From positions 310,001 to 374,000 of the forward strand of contig NZ_RSEK01000001.1 in assembly GCF_003958635.1 (NCBI RefSeq): DNA of 64,000 nucleotides. The letters are read 5' to 3'. Shown here piece after piece: positions 7,786 through 15,720 of this stretch; positions within the stretch are counted from its first letter, which is position 1, and every line of letters begins with the position of its first letter. The stretch comes from Altericroceibacterium xinjiangense (GTDB taxonomy: Bacteria; Pseudomonadota; Alphaproteobacteria; Sphingomonadales; Sphingomonadaceae). The position numbers and the translations under genes were made by a program. The notes beneath the pieces are model-generated. The model searched no databases. It saw nothing but the letters and a program-made list of their open reading frames with translations, and was not told the origin of the DNA.

Positions 7786-9051
7786 TCAGGCCGCCGCTTC
7801 CTTCTTCTTTTCGTTGCCGTGCACGCGGATCGGTTCCTTGCGGCCTTCGACCACGTCCTTGTCGACCACGACTTCGGACACGTCGTCCATGCTCGGCAGG
7901 TCGAACATCGTGTCGAGCAGCAGCCCTTCCACGATTGAACGCAGGCCGCGTGCACCGGTCTTGCGCTTGATTGCCCTCTGGGCGATCGCTTCCATCGCCT
8001 CGTCGGTGAAGCTCAGTTCCACGTCCTCAAGCTCGAACAGCTTCTGGTACTGCTTGACCAGCGCGTTCTTCGGCTCCTTCAGGATCTGGACCAGCGCGGC
8101 GACATCGAGATCGTGCAGCGTCGCGATTACCGGCAGACGGCCGACGAATTCCGGGATCAGGCCGAACTTCAGCAGATCTTCCGGTTCGGCCTTTTCCAGC
8201 ATCTCGCCCACGCGGCGCTTGTCCGGATCGGCAACATTGGCACCGAACCCGATGGAGCGCTTCTGCAAGCGGTCGCCGATGACCTTTTCCAGCCCCGCGA
8301 AGGCGCCGCCGCAGATGAACAGGATGTTGGTCGTGTCCACCTGCAGGAATTCCTGCTGCGGGTGCTTGCGGCCGCCCTGCGGCGGAACGGAAGCCGTGGT
8401 GCCTTCCATCAGCTTCAGCAGCGCCTGCTGCACGCCCTCGCCCGAAACGTCGCGGGTGATGGAGGGGTTTTCCGCCTTGCGGGTGATCTTGTCGATCTCG
8501 TCGATGTAGACGATCCCGTGCTGCGCCTTGTCGACGTTGTAGTCGGACGCCTGCAGCAGCTTGAGGATGATGTTTTCCACGTCCTCACCGACATAGCCGG
8601 CTTCGGTCAGCGTGGTCGCATCCGCCATCGTGAACGGCACGTCGAAGGTCCGGGCGAGCGTCTGCGCAAGCAGCGTCTTGCCCGATCCCGTCGGCCCGAC
8701 CAGCAGGATGTTGGACTTCGCCAGTTCGACGTCGCCCGACTTGCCCGAGTGCTTCAGCCGCTTGTAGTGATTGTGCACCGCGACGGAGAGCACGCGCTTG
8801 GCGCGGTCCTGCCCGATCACGTAATCGTTCAGCGTCTCGAAGATATCGCGCGGAGTGGGAACGCCGCCGTCCTTCTTGCCGGCGAGCCCGCCCTTGGTTT
8901 CCTCGCGGATGATGTCGTTGCACAGCTCGACGCACTCATCGCAGATGAACACGGTCGGGCCTGCAATCAGCTTGCGCACCTCATGCTGAGACTTGCCGCA
9001 GAAGCTGCAATACAGGGTGCTCTTGCTGTCGGAACCGCTCAATTTGGTCAT
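7786..9051 (-). CDS. clpX: ATP-dependent Clp protease ATP-binding subunit ClpX
   Basis: This 421-residue AAA+ unfoldase has an N-terminal C4 zinc finger ([14 protein letters not shown] and CDECVELC, about residues 15-44), Walker A GPTGSGKT (about 117-124), the GYVGEDVEN pore loop 1, Walker [10 protein letters not shown] (about 177) and the IGF loop for docking to ClpP (KRSIGFGAN). It recognises tagged substrates, including ssrA-tagged peptides and in alphaproteobacteria CtrA, and feeds them to ClpP. The sequence is complete and standard. It follows clpP on the minus strand after a 127-bp gap. That gap may hold a separate clpX promoter. Confidence 0.98.
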   Translation of the reverse strand: MTKLSGSDSKSTLYCSFCGKSQHEVRKLIAGPTVFICDECVELCNDIIREETKGGLAGKKDGGVPTPRDIFETLNDYVIGQDRAKRVLSVAVHNHYKRLKHSGKSGDVELAKSNILLVGPTGSGKTLLAQTLARTFDVPFTMADATTLTEAGYVGEDVENIILKLLQASDYNVDKAQHGIVYIDEIDKITRKAENPSITRDVSGEGVQQALLKLMEGTTASVPPQGGRKHPQQEFLQVDTTNILFICGGAFAGLEKVIGDRLQKRSIGFGANVADPDKRRVGEMLEKAEPEDLLKFGLIPEFVGRLPVIATLHDLDVAALVQILKEPKNALVKQYQKLFELEDVELSFTDEAMEAIAQRAIKRKTGARGLRSIVEGLLLDTMFDLPSMDDVSEVVVDKDVVEGRKEPIRVHGNEKKKEAAA

Positions 9052-9178
9052 GCCCTATTCCTGTCCCTTCGCGAGATTCGCACAAGGGATTCGCAAGGAA
9101 ATGTACCCTTGCATCCTTCAATATCAATCAACTTAGCATCCCGCGCTTGCTCCAGCCTGAAGCGGGCGGGCGCCAAGA

Positions 9179-9883
9179 TCATTCCGGAGCGCCGCCGGAC
9201 CCGGTGTTTTCACCCACCGTATCGCCCTCCGGCCGGCTCTCGAACACCTTGTCGACGATGCCGAAATTCTTCGCTTCCTTGGCTTCGAGGAAGGTGTCGC
9301 GGTCCATCGCCTTTTCGATGTCGGCGATGTCCTTGCCGGTGTACTTGGCGTAAAGCTCGTTCATCCGGTGCCGGATGCGCAGGATTTCCTTGGCCTGGAT
9401 CTCGATGTCCGAAGCCATGCCCTGCGCGCCGCCCGAAGGCTGGTGGATCATGATCCGCGCGTTCGGCAGCGCGATCCGCATTCCCGGCTCGCCCGCGGCC
9501 AGCAGGAAGCTGCCCATCGAGGCCGCCTGGCCGACGCAGACGGTCGAAACCCGCGGCTTGATGTACTGCATCGTGTCGTGGATCGCCATTCCGGCCGTCA
9601 CCACCCCGCCCGGCGAGTTGATGTACATGCTGATCGGGCGCGAGGGATTTTCGCTTTCGAGGAACAGCAGCTGGGCAACGATCAGCGAAGCCATGTTGTC
9701 TTCGACCTGCCCGGTCACGAACACGATATGCTCGCGCAGCAGGCGGCTGAAGATGTCGAAGCTGCGTTCGCCCCGGCTGGTGCTTTCGACCACGACCGGC
9801 ACCAACGCGCCCGTCACGGGGTCGACGTTGAACTTGCCTTGCGCACCATAGGTATCACCGGAGTTGCCGAACAGGTCGATCAT
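9179..9883 (-). CDS. clpP: ATP-dependent Clp protease proteolytic subunit ClpP
   Basis: The 234-residue serine protease has the full catalytic set: Ser in [14 protein letters not shown], His in MIHQPSGG and Asp in [16 protein letters not shown] forms the oxyanion/strand region. The frame extends 23 codons further, but I chose the ATG at 9883 because AGAGGA lies six bases upstream and the protein then starts MIDLF as in related bacteria. ClpP forms the tetradecameric peptidase that works with ClpX, encoded downstream. The short C-terminal extension is Gly/Glu-rich and probably disordered. Confidence 0.97.
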   Translation of the reverse strand: MIDLFGNSGDTYGAQGKFNVDPVTGALVPVVVESTSRGERSFDIFSRLLREHIVFVTGQVEDNMASLIVAQLLFLESENPSRPISMYINSPGGVVTAGMAIHDTMQYIKPRVSTVCVGQAASMGSFLLAAGEPGMRIALPNARIMIHQPSGGAQGMASDIEIQAKEILRIRHRMNELYAKYTGKDIADIEKAMDRDTFLEAKEAKNFGIVDKVFESRPEGDTVGENTGSGGAPE

Positions 9884-10082
9884 GAAAATCCTCTTGTCTT
9901 GCGGACGGCCTATGTCGCCCCTGAACGCCCGATGTTCAAGGGGCAGCGGCAAGGCGTCTTCCCTTTCCCTCCCTTGCCACAGGCAACGAGCCGGACGCCA
10001 TGCCCCTATCTAACTTTCGCGTTAGGACCGTGCTTTTGCCGGCCCCTGTCTTGCCGCCTGCACCACCTGCCTACGTCTCTTG

Positions 10083-10531
10083 ATGGTCGCGCCCACAATT
10101 CTCGGCGGGTGCGCAGGCAGCACGCTACCTGGAGGCAAGCCGGGCCGACAACTGGCAAGCGACGCGGTGACCGTCAGCAATCCCGATGCGCCGGGCCTGG
10201 CGGAGGGGACTGCGGCGGCAGGCCTGCCGCGCTCCGGGCGTACTGTCGGGGCCAAGGAAGACATCGGAGCGGGCGCACGGCCGACAACTGCCGGAAATGC
10301 GACCGGACGGGATGCGCCGATCATCGCGCGCCTTCGCGAAGCGGGCCGCGTGCAGCCAACTATCGCCGATTACCCGCACCTGACGGTGCCATGGGCGCGA
10401 TCCAAGGAATGCCGGCCGGCTTGTCCTTCATCGGCGCCAAGCGGGCGGATCATGCCCTGCTGAAAGCCGGAGCCGCTTACAACCGCACGCGCGTTCGGTC
10501 GACCTTCCGCAAGCCACCTTGCGCCCGCTGA
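10083..10531 (+). pseudogene. decayed amidase-signature family gene (GatA-like), internally deleted and frameshifted
   Basis: The first frame (from 10083) carries pieces of the N-terminal part of an amidase: NPDAPGLAEGTAAAG, then GAKEDIG, RPTTAGN and TGRDAPIIARLREAG. These match the usual order of NPDA..., LKDNI-, TTAGS- and GRDA-ARL-AAGA segments in GatA-like amidases. It then jumps directly to the C-terminal part, YPHLTVP, without the central catalytic Ser-rich region. At about 10390 one base appears to be missing, and the continuation lies in the next frame: MGAIQGMPAGLSFIG, then a typical C-terminal helix ending at the stop at 10529. An intact gene would be about 500 codons, so roughly 250-300 are lost. 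It lies antisense between clpP and tig. Confidence 0.72.
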
Positions 10532-10590
10532 CGCAGTAGGGGTTGCGGTCTGAACTCCGGCACGGGGCAGGAGGCGAATACCGGACAAAC

Positions 10591-10618
10591 AGCGCCGCCC
10601 CGATGCAGGGGCGGCGCT
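10591..10618 (-). terminator. perfect hairpin downstream of tig, probable terminator
   Basis: An 11-bp perfect inverted repeat (10591-10601 and 10608-10618, arms AGCGCCGCCCC/GGGGCGGCGCT) with a 6-base loop begins seven bases after the tig stop. On the minus strand it is followed by only GTTTG, so termination may be weak or Rho-assisted. It also ends the pseudogene side. Confidence 0.6.
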
Positions 10619-10624
10619 GCCCAC

Positions 10625-12199
10625 TTACTTCTTGGCGGCAGCCTTCTTGGCAGCCGGCTTCTTCGCCGGCTTATCCTCGGCGTCGGCGTCAGCGTCGTCG
10701 TCGCTGCTGGCGGCCTTCTTGCTGGCTTTCTTCGCCGGCTTCTTGGCTTCTTCGCCTTCCGCTTCGCCCGCAGCTTCTTCGTCCTTTGCGGCCGACTTCT
10801 TGGCTGCAGCCTTCTTCTTCGGCTTTTCTTCCGTCGCGCTTTCCTGAGCCGAGCTTTCGCCGGACCCGCCCTCGTCGGCCTCGATCGCCGCCTCAAGCTC
10901 CTCGCGCGTCACTTCGCGTTCGGTGACTTCGGCCTTGTCGAACAGGAAGTCGACGACCTTTTCCTCGTAAAGCGGAGCGCGCAGCTGGGCTTGCGCCATC
11001 GGCTCGTTGCGGACGTATTCGATGAACCGCTCACGATCCTCCGGCCGGTACTGCTGGGCGGCCTGCTGCATCAGCATGGCCATTTCCTGGCTGGAGACTT
11101 CCACGCCGTTGCGCTGACCGATTTCGGACAGCAGCAGACCAAGGCGCACGCGCCGTTCGGCGATCCGCTGGTAGTCGTCCTTCTCTGCCTCGATTTCCTC
11201 GCGCGCGGCGTCGGGATTTTCTTCCTGGGCGGCTTCGGCCTGAAGTTGCTGCCAGATCTGGTCGAACTCGGCCTCGCACATGGTGGGAGGGACCGGGAAG
11301 TCGTGATCGGCGGCCAGCTTGTCGAGCAGCTGACGCTTCATCTGCGTGCGGGTGAGGCCCGCGCTTTCCTGCTCCAGCTGGCCGCGCAGCAGGCCCTTGA
11401 GCTGGTCCAGGCTTTCAAGACCCAGCGACTTGGCGAATTCGTCATCCGGCGCCTCGTCGCTGGCAACGCGAACCTTCTGCACGGTGACGTCGAACTCGGC
11501 TTCCTTGCCCTTGAGGTTCTCGGCCGGGTAATCTTCGGGGAACGTGACGGTGATCGTCTTCTTGTCGCCGGTCTTCACGCCAACCAGCTGGTCCTCAAAC
11601 CCCGGAATGAACCGGCCCGATCCCAGTTCCAGCGGCGTGTCTTCCGCCTTGCCGCCTTCGAACTCCGTTCCGTCAACGCGGCCGACGAAATCGATGATCA
11701 GCTGGTCGCCCTCGGCCGCCTTCTTGGTCTTGGCGGCGTCCTTGAAGCTCTTCTGGTTTTCCGCCAGCTTCGCCAGCGCTTCGTCGACCTGTTCGTCGGA
11801 GACCGGCACCACAAGCTTTTCCAGCGCCAGCCCTTCGAGCGACGGCGCTTCGATGTTCGGCAGGATTTCCAGCTCGACCGTCAGTTCGGCATCCTTGCCC
11901 TCTTCGTAGCCCTGGTCGAGATCGACTTTCGGCTGGAGCGCAGGCCGCAGCTGCTTTTCGCGCATCAGGCCATCGACCGATTCGCGGACCACGGTGTTCA
12001 GCATGTCGGAATGGAGCGCCTCGCCGTGCATCTTCTTCACGAGATTGGCGGGCACCTTGCCGGGGCGGAAGCCGGGCATCTGCACCTGCGGTGCGATCCG
12101 CTTCACCTCGTTATCGATCCGCGACGCGATATCCTTGGCCGGAATCGTCACTTTATAGGCCCGCTTCAGCCCTTCGTTGGTGGTCTCGACGATCTGCAT
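10625..12199 (-). CDS. tig: trigger factor with long Lys/Ala-rich C-terminal tail
   Basis: The 524-residue protein has the trigger-factor ribosome-binding domain (GFRPGKVP signature at about residues 44-51), the FKBP-type PPIase domain (about 160-245, GDQLIIDFVGRVDGTEFEGG) and the helical chaperone C-domain to about residue 430. It binds the ribosome exit tunnel at L23 and shields nascent chains. The usual length is about 430-450, so the last 95 or so residues are an extra tail. The tail alternates acidic stretches with repeated KKPAKK/KKAAAKK blocks like eukaryotic H1 tails. GGAAGG lies nine bases before the ATG. It is co-oriented with clpP-clpX, as is common, but separated from them by the amidase remnant. 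Confidence 0.96.
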   Translation of the reverse strand: MQIVETTNEGLKRAYKVTIPAKDIASRIDNEVKRIAPQVQMPGFRPGKVPANLVKKMHGEALHSDMLNTVVRESVDGLMREKQLRPALQPKVDLDQGYEEGKDAELTVELEILPNIEAPSLEGLALEKLVVPVSDEQVDEALAKLAENQKSFKDAAKTKKAAEGDQLIIDFVGRVDGTEFEGGKAEDTPLELGSGRFIPGFEDQLVGVKTGDKKTITVTFPEDYPAENLKGKEAEFDVTVQKVRVASDEAPDDEFAKSLGLESLDQLKGLLRGQLEQESAGLTRTQMKRQLLDKLAADHDFPVPPTMCEAEFDQIWQQLQAEAAQEENPDAAREEIEAEKDDYQRIAERRVRLGLLLSEIGQRNGVEVSSQEMAMLMQQAAQQYRPEDRERFIEYVRNEPMAQAQLRAPLYEEKVVDFLFDKAEVTEREVTREELEAAIEADEGGSGESSAQESATEEKPKKKAAAKKSAAKDEEAAGEAEGEEAKKPAKKASKKAASSDDDADADAEDKPAKKPAAKKAAAKK

Positions 12200-12256
12200 T
12201 TCAAAAAGCCTTCCAAATCAAACCCGGTCCCGAGTCCAGGAACTGGCGCGGGGAAC

Positions 12257-12341
<85 letters not shown>

Positions 12342-12488
12342 AGCCATTACAGGCGCTGGGCCTGCATTCACAGGGAAGCGCCCTTATAAGCGCATGGCCC
12401 AAAGGGCAAGCGGAACGGCGGGGAAACGACGGTGGAACAGGGCTTGCCCGGCATGCGTTCAGGTCAGGAGAGACGAAAGGATACCTTC

Positions 12489-12797
12489 ATGCCCCGCAAC
12501 GAGAGCCCGCCGACCGATTACGACCGGCCCACCGTCCCCCCCGCGACACCCCCCGTGATCACCGATCGGGCCGATGCGAACGATGCGGCCACCCTGCCCG
12601 AATTCGACGGCGACAGCGACCAGCCCGGCCGCAGCCCCGCGGAAATCGTGCCGGGGAAGAGCGAACCTTATGCGCCGGCGCGCACTCCGGATGAATTCCC
12701 GGGCGGCGGCGGGGATACCCTTAAGCCCGGCTCGACCCCGGTAGAGACGCCCGCGGTACCCGGCACGGCGCCGGCCGAAACCCCGCAGCCCAATTGA
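12489..12797 (+). CDS. small proline-rich, probably disordered protein
   Basis: This 102-residue protein starts at the ATG at 12489, with AAAGGA six bases before it. It is rich in Pro, Asp, Glu, Thr and Gly and lacks hydrophobic core segments, a signal peptide or known domains, so it is expected to be intrinsically disordered. The C-terminal half alternates TP/VETPAVPGTAPAETP-like units. It is followed after 31 bp by the DUF3297 gene and then der, and may be co-transcribed with them. Function is unknown. Codon use matches the genome, which supports a real gene. Confidence 0.65.
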   Translation: MPRNESPPTDYDRPTVPPATPPVITDRADANDAATLPEFDGDSDQPGRSPAEIVPGKSEPYAPARTPDEFPGGGGDTLKPGSTPVETPAVPGTAPAETPQPN

Positions 12798-12828
12798 TTT
12801 TTGCCGGCTTGCGACTACGGCCCGCAGG

Positions 12829-13131
12829 ATGAGCGAAGAGAACACCCCCGCCGAGCCCGCGCTCGACCTTCCGCCCGATCGCATCGCGATCAATCCCCAC
12901 AGCGACCATTTCGATGCCGAGAAGCTGCGCCGGGGGATCGGCATCCGATTCAAGGGCGTCGAACGCACCAACGTCGAGGAATACTGCATTTCCGAAGGTT
13001 GGGTGCGCGTTCAGGCCGGCAAGACGATGGACCGCCATGGCAACCCGCTGACGATCAAGCTCAGCGGCCCGGTCGAGGCGTGGTACCAGGACCTCGGGGA
13101 CACTCCCCCCGTGGCGAAGAAGGAGGGCTGA
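12829..13131 (+). CDS. DUF3297 family protein
   Basis: The 100-residue protein matches the small DUF3297 family of alphaproteobacteria and some gammaproteobacteria. The family core runs from LPPDRIAINPHSDHFD through RGIGIRFKGVERTNVEEYCISEGWVRV to GNPLTIKLSGPVEAWY. The function of the family is not established. The protein has no membrane segment and should be cytoplasmic. It ends 10 bp before der, which suggests co-transcription with that ribosome-assembly GTPase. The start at 12829 precedes the conserved core by about 16 variable residues, as is usual. Confidence 0.88.
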   Translation: MSEENTPAEPALDLPPDRIAINPHSDHFDAEKLRRGIGIRFKGVERTNVEEYCISEGWVRVQAGKTMDRHGNPLTIKLSGPVEAWYQDLGDTPPVAKKEG

Positions 13132-13141
13132 TCGCCCCGCC

Positions 13142-14530
13142 ATGCCCGTGCGCAAGCTCCCCCAAGTCATCATCATCGGCCGGCCCAACGTCGGCAAGTC
13201 TACCCTTTTCAACCGGCTGGTAGGCAAGAAGCTTGCCCTGGTGGATGACCAGCCCGGCGTCACGCGCGACCGGCGGATGGGCGATGTCTCGCTGCTCGGG
13301 CTGGAATTCGTCGCGGTCGATACCGCCGGATGGGAGGACGAAGACGCCGAAACCCTGCCCGGGCGGATGCGGGCGCAGACGCAGGTCTCCCTCCAGGGAG
13401 CCGATGCCGCCTTGTTCGTGTTCGACGCGCGCGCCGGAATCACGCCGCTGGACGAGGAGATCGCCCGCTGGCTGCGCGAACAGGAAGTGCCGGTCGTGCT
13501 CGTCGCCAACAAGGCTGAAGGCCGTGCCGCCGAATCCGGCATCTTCGAAAGCTACAGCCTTGGACTGGGTGACCCGGTGCCGCTGTCGGCCGAACACGGC
13601 GAAGGGATTGCCGACTTGTTCGGGGCGCTCCTGCCGCTGATCGGCGACAAGCAACCGGAAGATGCGGAGCCGGGTGACGAGGAGGAGGAGCCCGACGCCA
13701 ACGCGCCGCTCCACCTCGCCATTGTCGGACGGCCCAACGCCGGCAAGTCGACGCTGATCAACCGTCTGCTGGGCGAAGACCGCCTGCTGACGGGGCCGGA
13801 AGCAGGGATCACGCGCGATTCGATCGCGGTCGACTGGCAATGGACCGACCCCAAGTCGGGTGAGCCGCGCGAAATTCACCTCGTCGACACCGCGGGAATG
13901 CGCAAGCGCGCCAAGGTGGTGGAAAAGCTGGAGCGGCTTTCGGTCGCCGATGCCCGCCGCGCGGTCGATTACGCGGAAGTCGTCGTGCTGCTGCTCGACG
14001 CGACGCGCGGGCTGGAAGTGCAGGACCTCAAGATCGCGGACATGGTGCTGGAGGAAGGCCGCGCGCTGATCATCGCGATCAACAAGTGGGACGTGGCCGA
14101 AGACCCCAGCGGCTTGTTCAACGGCGTTCGCGCCGCGCTGGAAGAAGGATTGGCGCAGGCGCGCGGGGTGCCGCTGGTGGCGGTGTCGGCGATGACCGGC
14201 AAGGGCCTCGACACGATGCTATCCGCCGCATTCGAAGTACGCGAGATCTGGAACCGCCGCGTGCCGACGGCCGCGCTCAACCGCTGGTTCGACGATGCGA
14301 TGGAAGCCAATCCGCCGCCGGCGCCGGGCGGCAGGCGGATCAAGCTGCGCTACATCACGCAGGTGGGCACTCGCCCGCCGCGCTTCGTGATCTTCGGCAC
14401 TCGTCTGGACGACCTGCCGAAGAGCTATGAACGGTATTTGATCAACGGCATTCGCCAGAAGCTCGGCTTTGGCGCGGTGCCGGTGCGCCTGATGCTGCGC
14501 AGCGCGAAGAACCCGTTCTCGAAGGACTGA
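13142..14530 (+). CDS. der: ribosome biogenesis GTPase Der (EngA)
   Basis: This 462-residue protein has two tandem GTPase domains. The first has GRPNVGKST (about residues 10-18), a DTAGWE G3 motif and NKAE; the second has GRPNAGKST (about 196-204), DTAGMRKRAKV and NKWD. A C-terminal KH-like domain ends in GTRPPRFVIFGTR and YLINGIRQKLGF. Der binds the 50S precursor and is needed for its late assembly. A short acidic linker separates the G domains. It starts with ATG 10 bp after the DUF3297 gene, and no strong terminator follows. Confidence 0.97.
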   Translation: MPVRKLPQVIIIGRPNVGKSTLFNRLVGKKLALVDDQPGVTRDRRMGDVSLLGLEFVAVDTAGWEDEDAETLPGRMRAQTQVSLQGADAALFVFDARAGITPLDEEIARWLREQEVPVVLVANKAEGRAAESGIFESYSLGLGDPVPLSAEHGEGIADLFGALLPLIGDKQPEDAEPGDEEEEPDANAPLHLAIVGRPNAGKSTLINRLLGEDRLLTGPEAGITRDSIAVDWQWTDPKSGEPREIHLVDTAGMRKRAKVVEKLERLSVADARRAVDYAEVVVLLLDATRGLEVQDLKIADMVLEEGRALIIAINKWDVAEDPSGLFNGVRAALEEGLAQARGVPLVAVSAMTGKGLDTMLSAAFEVREIWNRRVPTAALNRWFDDAMEANPPPAPGGRRIKLRYITQVGTRPPRFVIFGTRLDDLPKSYERYLINGIRQKLGFGAVPVRLMLRSAKNPFSKD

Positions 14531-14581
14531 GGCGGTGAGAGCGGCCGATCGGATCTCCCGATCAAAAGCCGCTCCACCGGA

Positions 14582-15013
14582 TCAGAAAACCATGCCCAGG
14601 GCGTCTCCGACGCCCATGTTCTTCCGGGCGTTCGCCAGTTCCTTCAGGGTTATGCGCCCGTCGCTGTTCTGATCCGCGAAGGCGAGATCGCGGTTGATGC
14701 GGCTGCGCCACTCGGAAAGGGTAAGCTGTCCATTCGAATCCGCATCGAGGAGGCCGAACAGCTTTTCGAGCAGGGGCCTTTCAGGCTTGTTCGGCATCAC
14801 ATCGCTGGGAACCTCCGAAGAGACAAACTGCTGCTTCGAAATCGGACCGCCGCTCGGCCCTGCGAAGAATTCAAACGTATCCATGCTGTTGCTCCGGACT
14901 TCATCGACGGTGATGTACATCCCGTCGGTCACTTCGCTCGGCAGGTTCTGCGCTACGGCTGGATGGGCAAGGGAGAGCACAAGTCCCACAGCCCCTAAGA
15001 CGGTCCATTTCAT
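14582..15013 (-). CDS. exported EF-hand calcium-binding protein
   Basis: This 143-residue protein has a cleavable signal peptide (hydrophobic to about residue 20, cleavage near AVA-QN) and two canonical EF-hand loops: residues 90-101 (DADSNGQLTLSE) and 114-125 (DQNSDGRITLKE). Asp/Asn/Ser stand at positions 1, 3 and 5, and Glu at position 12. It should bind calcium in the periplasm, where it may act as a buffer or sensor. Small exported EF-hand proteins are frequent in sphingomonads but mostly uncharacterised. It is convergent with der and lies 57 bp downstream of the next minus-strand lipoprotein gene. Confidence 0.85.
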   Translation of the reverse strand: MKWTVLGAVGLVLSLAHPAVAQNLPSEVTDGMYITVDEVRSNSMDTFEFFAGPSGGPISKQQFVSSEVPSDVMPNKPERPLLEKLFGLLDADSNGQLTLSEWRSRINRDLAFADQNSDGRITLKELANARKNMGVGDALGMVF

Positions 15014-15070
15014 GCTCTTTCCTCCTCCGGGATGAAGCGATCCGTTTGCCGATGCGTTCCGGGGACTTGC

Positions 15071-15604
15071 CTACTGCGAATAGAGCATCACCCGGTGCCC
15101 GCCTCCGGAAAGCACCACCGCGTTGGTCGCGTCCCGCTCCGCACGGGTGACGGCGTCGAGTGCTTCGGCCAGTCGCTGCTTCGCGGGATGGACGTCGGCC
15201 GTGCAGGCAGGCTCCGCTGAGCCCGGCGCGGCATCGCTCGCGCTTCGATTTCGCGCCGTTCTCAGCCGCTCCCCCTCGAAGGCGATGTTCCAGACGAAGC
15301 CGGCGCATGTCGGCTCGTAGGACATCAGCGGCTCGTCGATCGACAAGCCTATCCCGATCGGCGCATCGAGCGGTTCTCCGTCGATCCCTGCGACGCGGTA
15401 TTCGCCGATCAGGTCTCCAACCGACGTGATGCGGGGCGCAGGAGCTTGCTGCGTGCCACTGGCTTCGTTGCGGGGCGGTGTCATGGTGGAGGGAAGCGGC
15501 TCAACGAAAGGAGGTGACGGGGCAGCAGGAGTCTGCCGGTCCGCTGCCGGTTCGGCGTTGCAACCGGCTAGGATCAGGATTGCCGGAATGGCCAAGCTGC
15601 GCAT
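15071..15604 (-). CDS. hypothetical lipoprotein
   Basis: The 177-residue protein has a short signal peptide with a good lipobox, LILAGC (Cys15), then a Pro-rich linker to about residue 58. A globular domain begins SVGDLIGEYRVAGIDGEPLD and includes the segment EPLMSYEPTCAGFVWNIAFEG. The beginning resembles META/HslJ-type beta domains, but the match is by general pattern only. It contains two or three Cys after the lipid-modified one, possibly a disulfide. It lies downstream of rpoC, after the rpoC terminator, so it should have its own promoter. Function is unknown. Confidence 0.7.
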   Translation of the reverse strand: MRSLAIPAILILAGCNAEPAADRQTPAAPSPPFVEPLPSTMTPPRNEASGTQQAPAPRITSVGDLIGEYRVAGIDGEPLDAPIGIGLSIDEPLMSYEPTCAGFVWNIAFEGERLRTARNRSASDAAPGSAEPACTADVHPAKQRLAEALDAVTRAERDATNAVVLSGGGHRVMLYSQ

Positions 15605-15649
15605 TTTTGCTCCTGTTTCGGTTGTGGCGAAAGGCTTCTGCGTTGGCGA

Positions 15650-15686
15650 AGAAAAACCCGCCGGAAGCGACAGCCTCCGGCGGGTT
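15650..15686 (-). terminator. intrinsic terminator of rpoC
   Basis: An 11-bp perfect inverted repeat (15655-15665 and 15676-15686, arms AACCCGCCGGA/TCCGGCGGGTT), read on the minus strand, is followed by TTTTTC. It lies about 35 bp after the rpoC stop codon. Confidence 0.92.
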
Positions 15687-15720
15687 CATCCCTGGGTCCA
15701 GACTTCAGTCCGGACTGGCT

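Noticed and set aside
12432-12488. Upstream in-frame extension of the proline-rich protein
   Set aside because: The ATG at 12489 has a ribosome-binding site (AAAGGA) and the extension lies over it.
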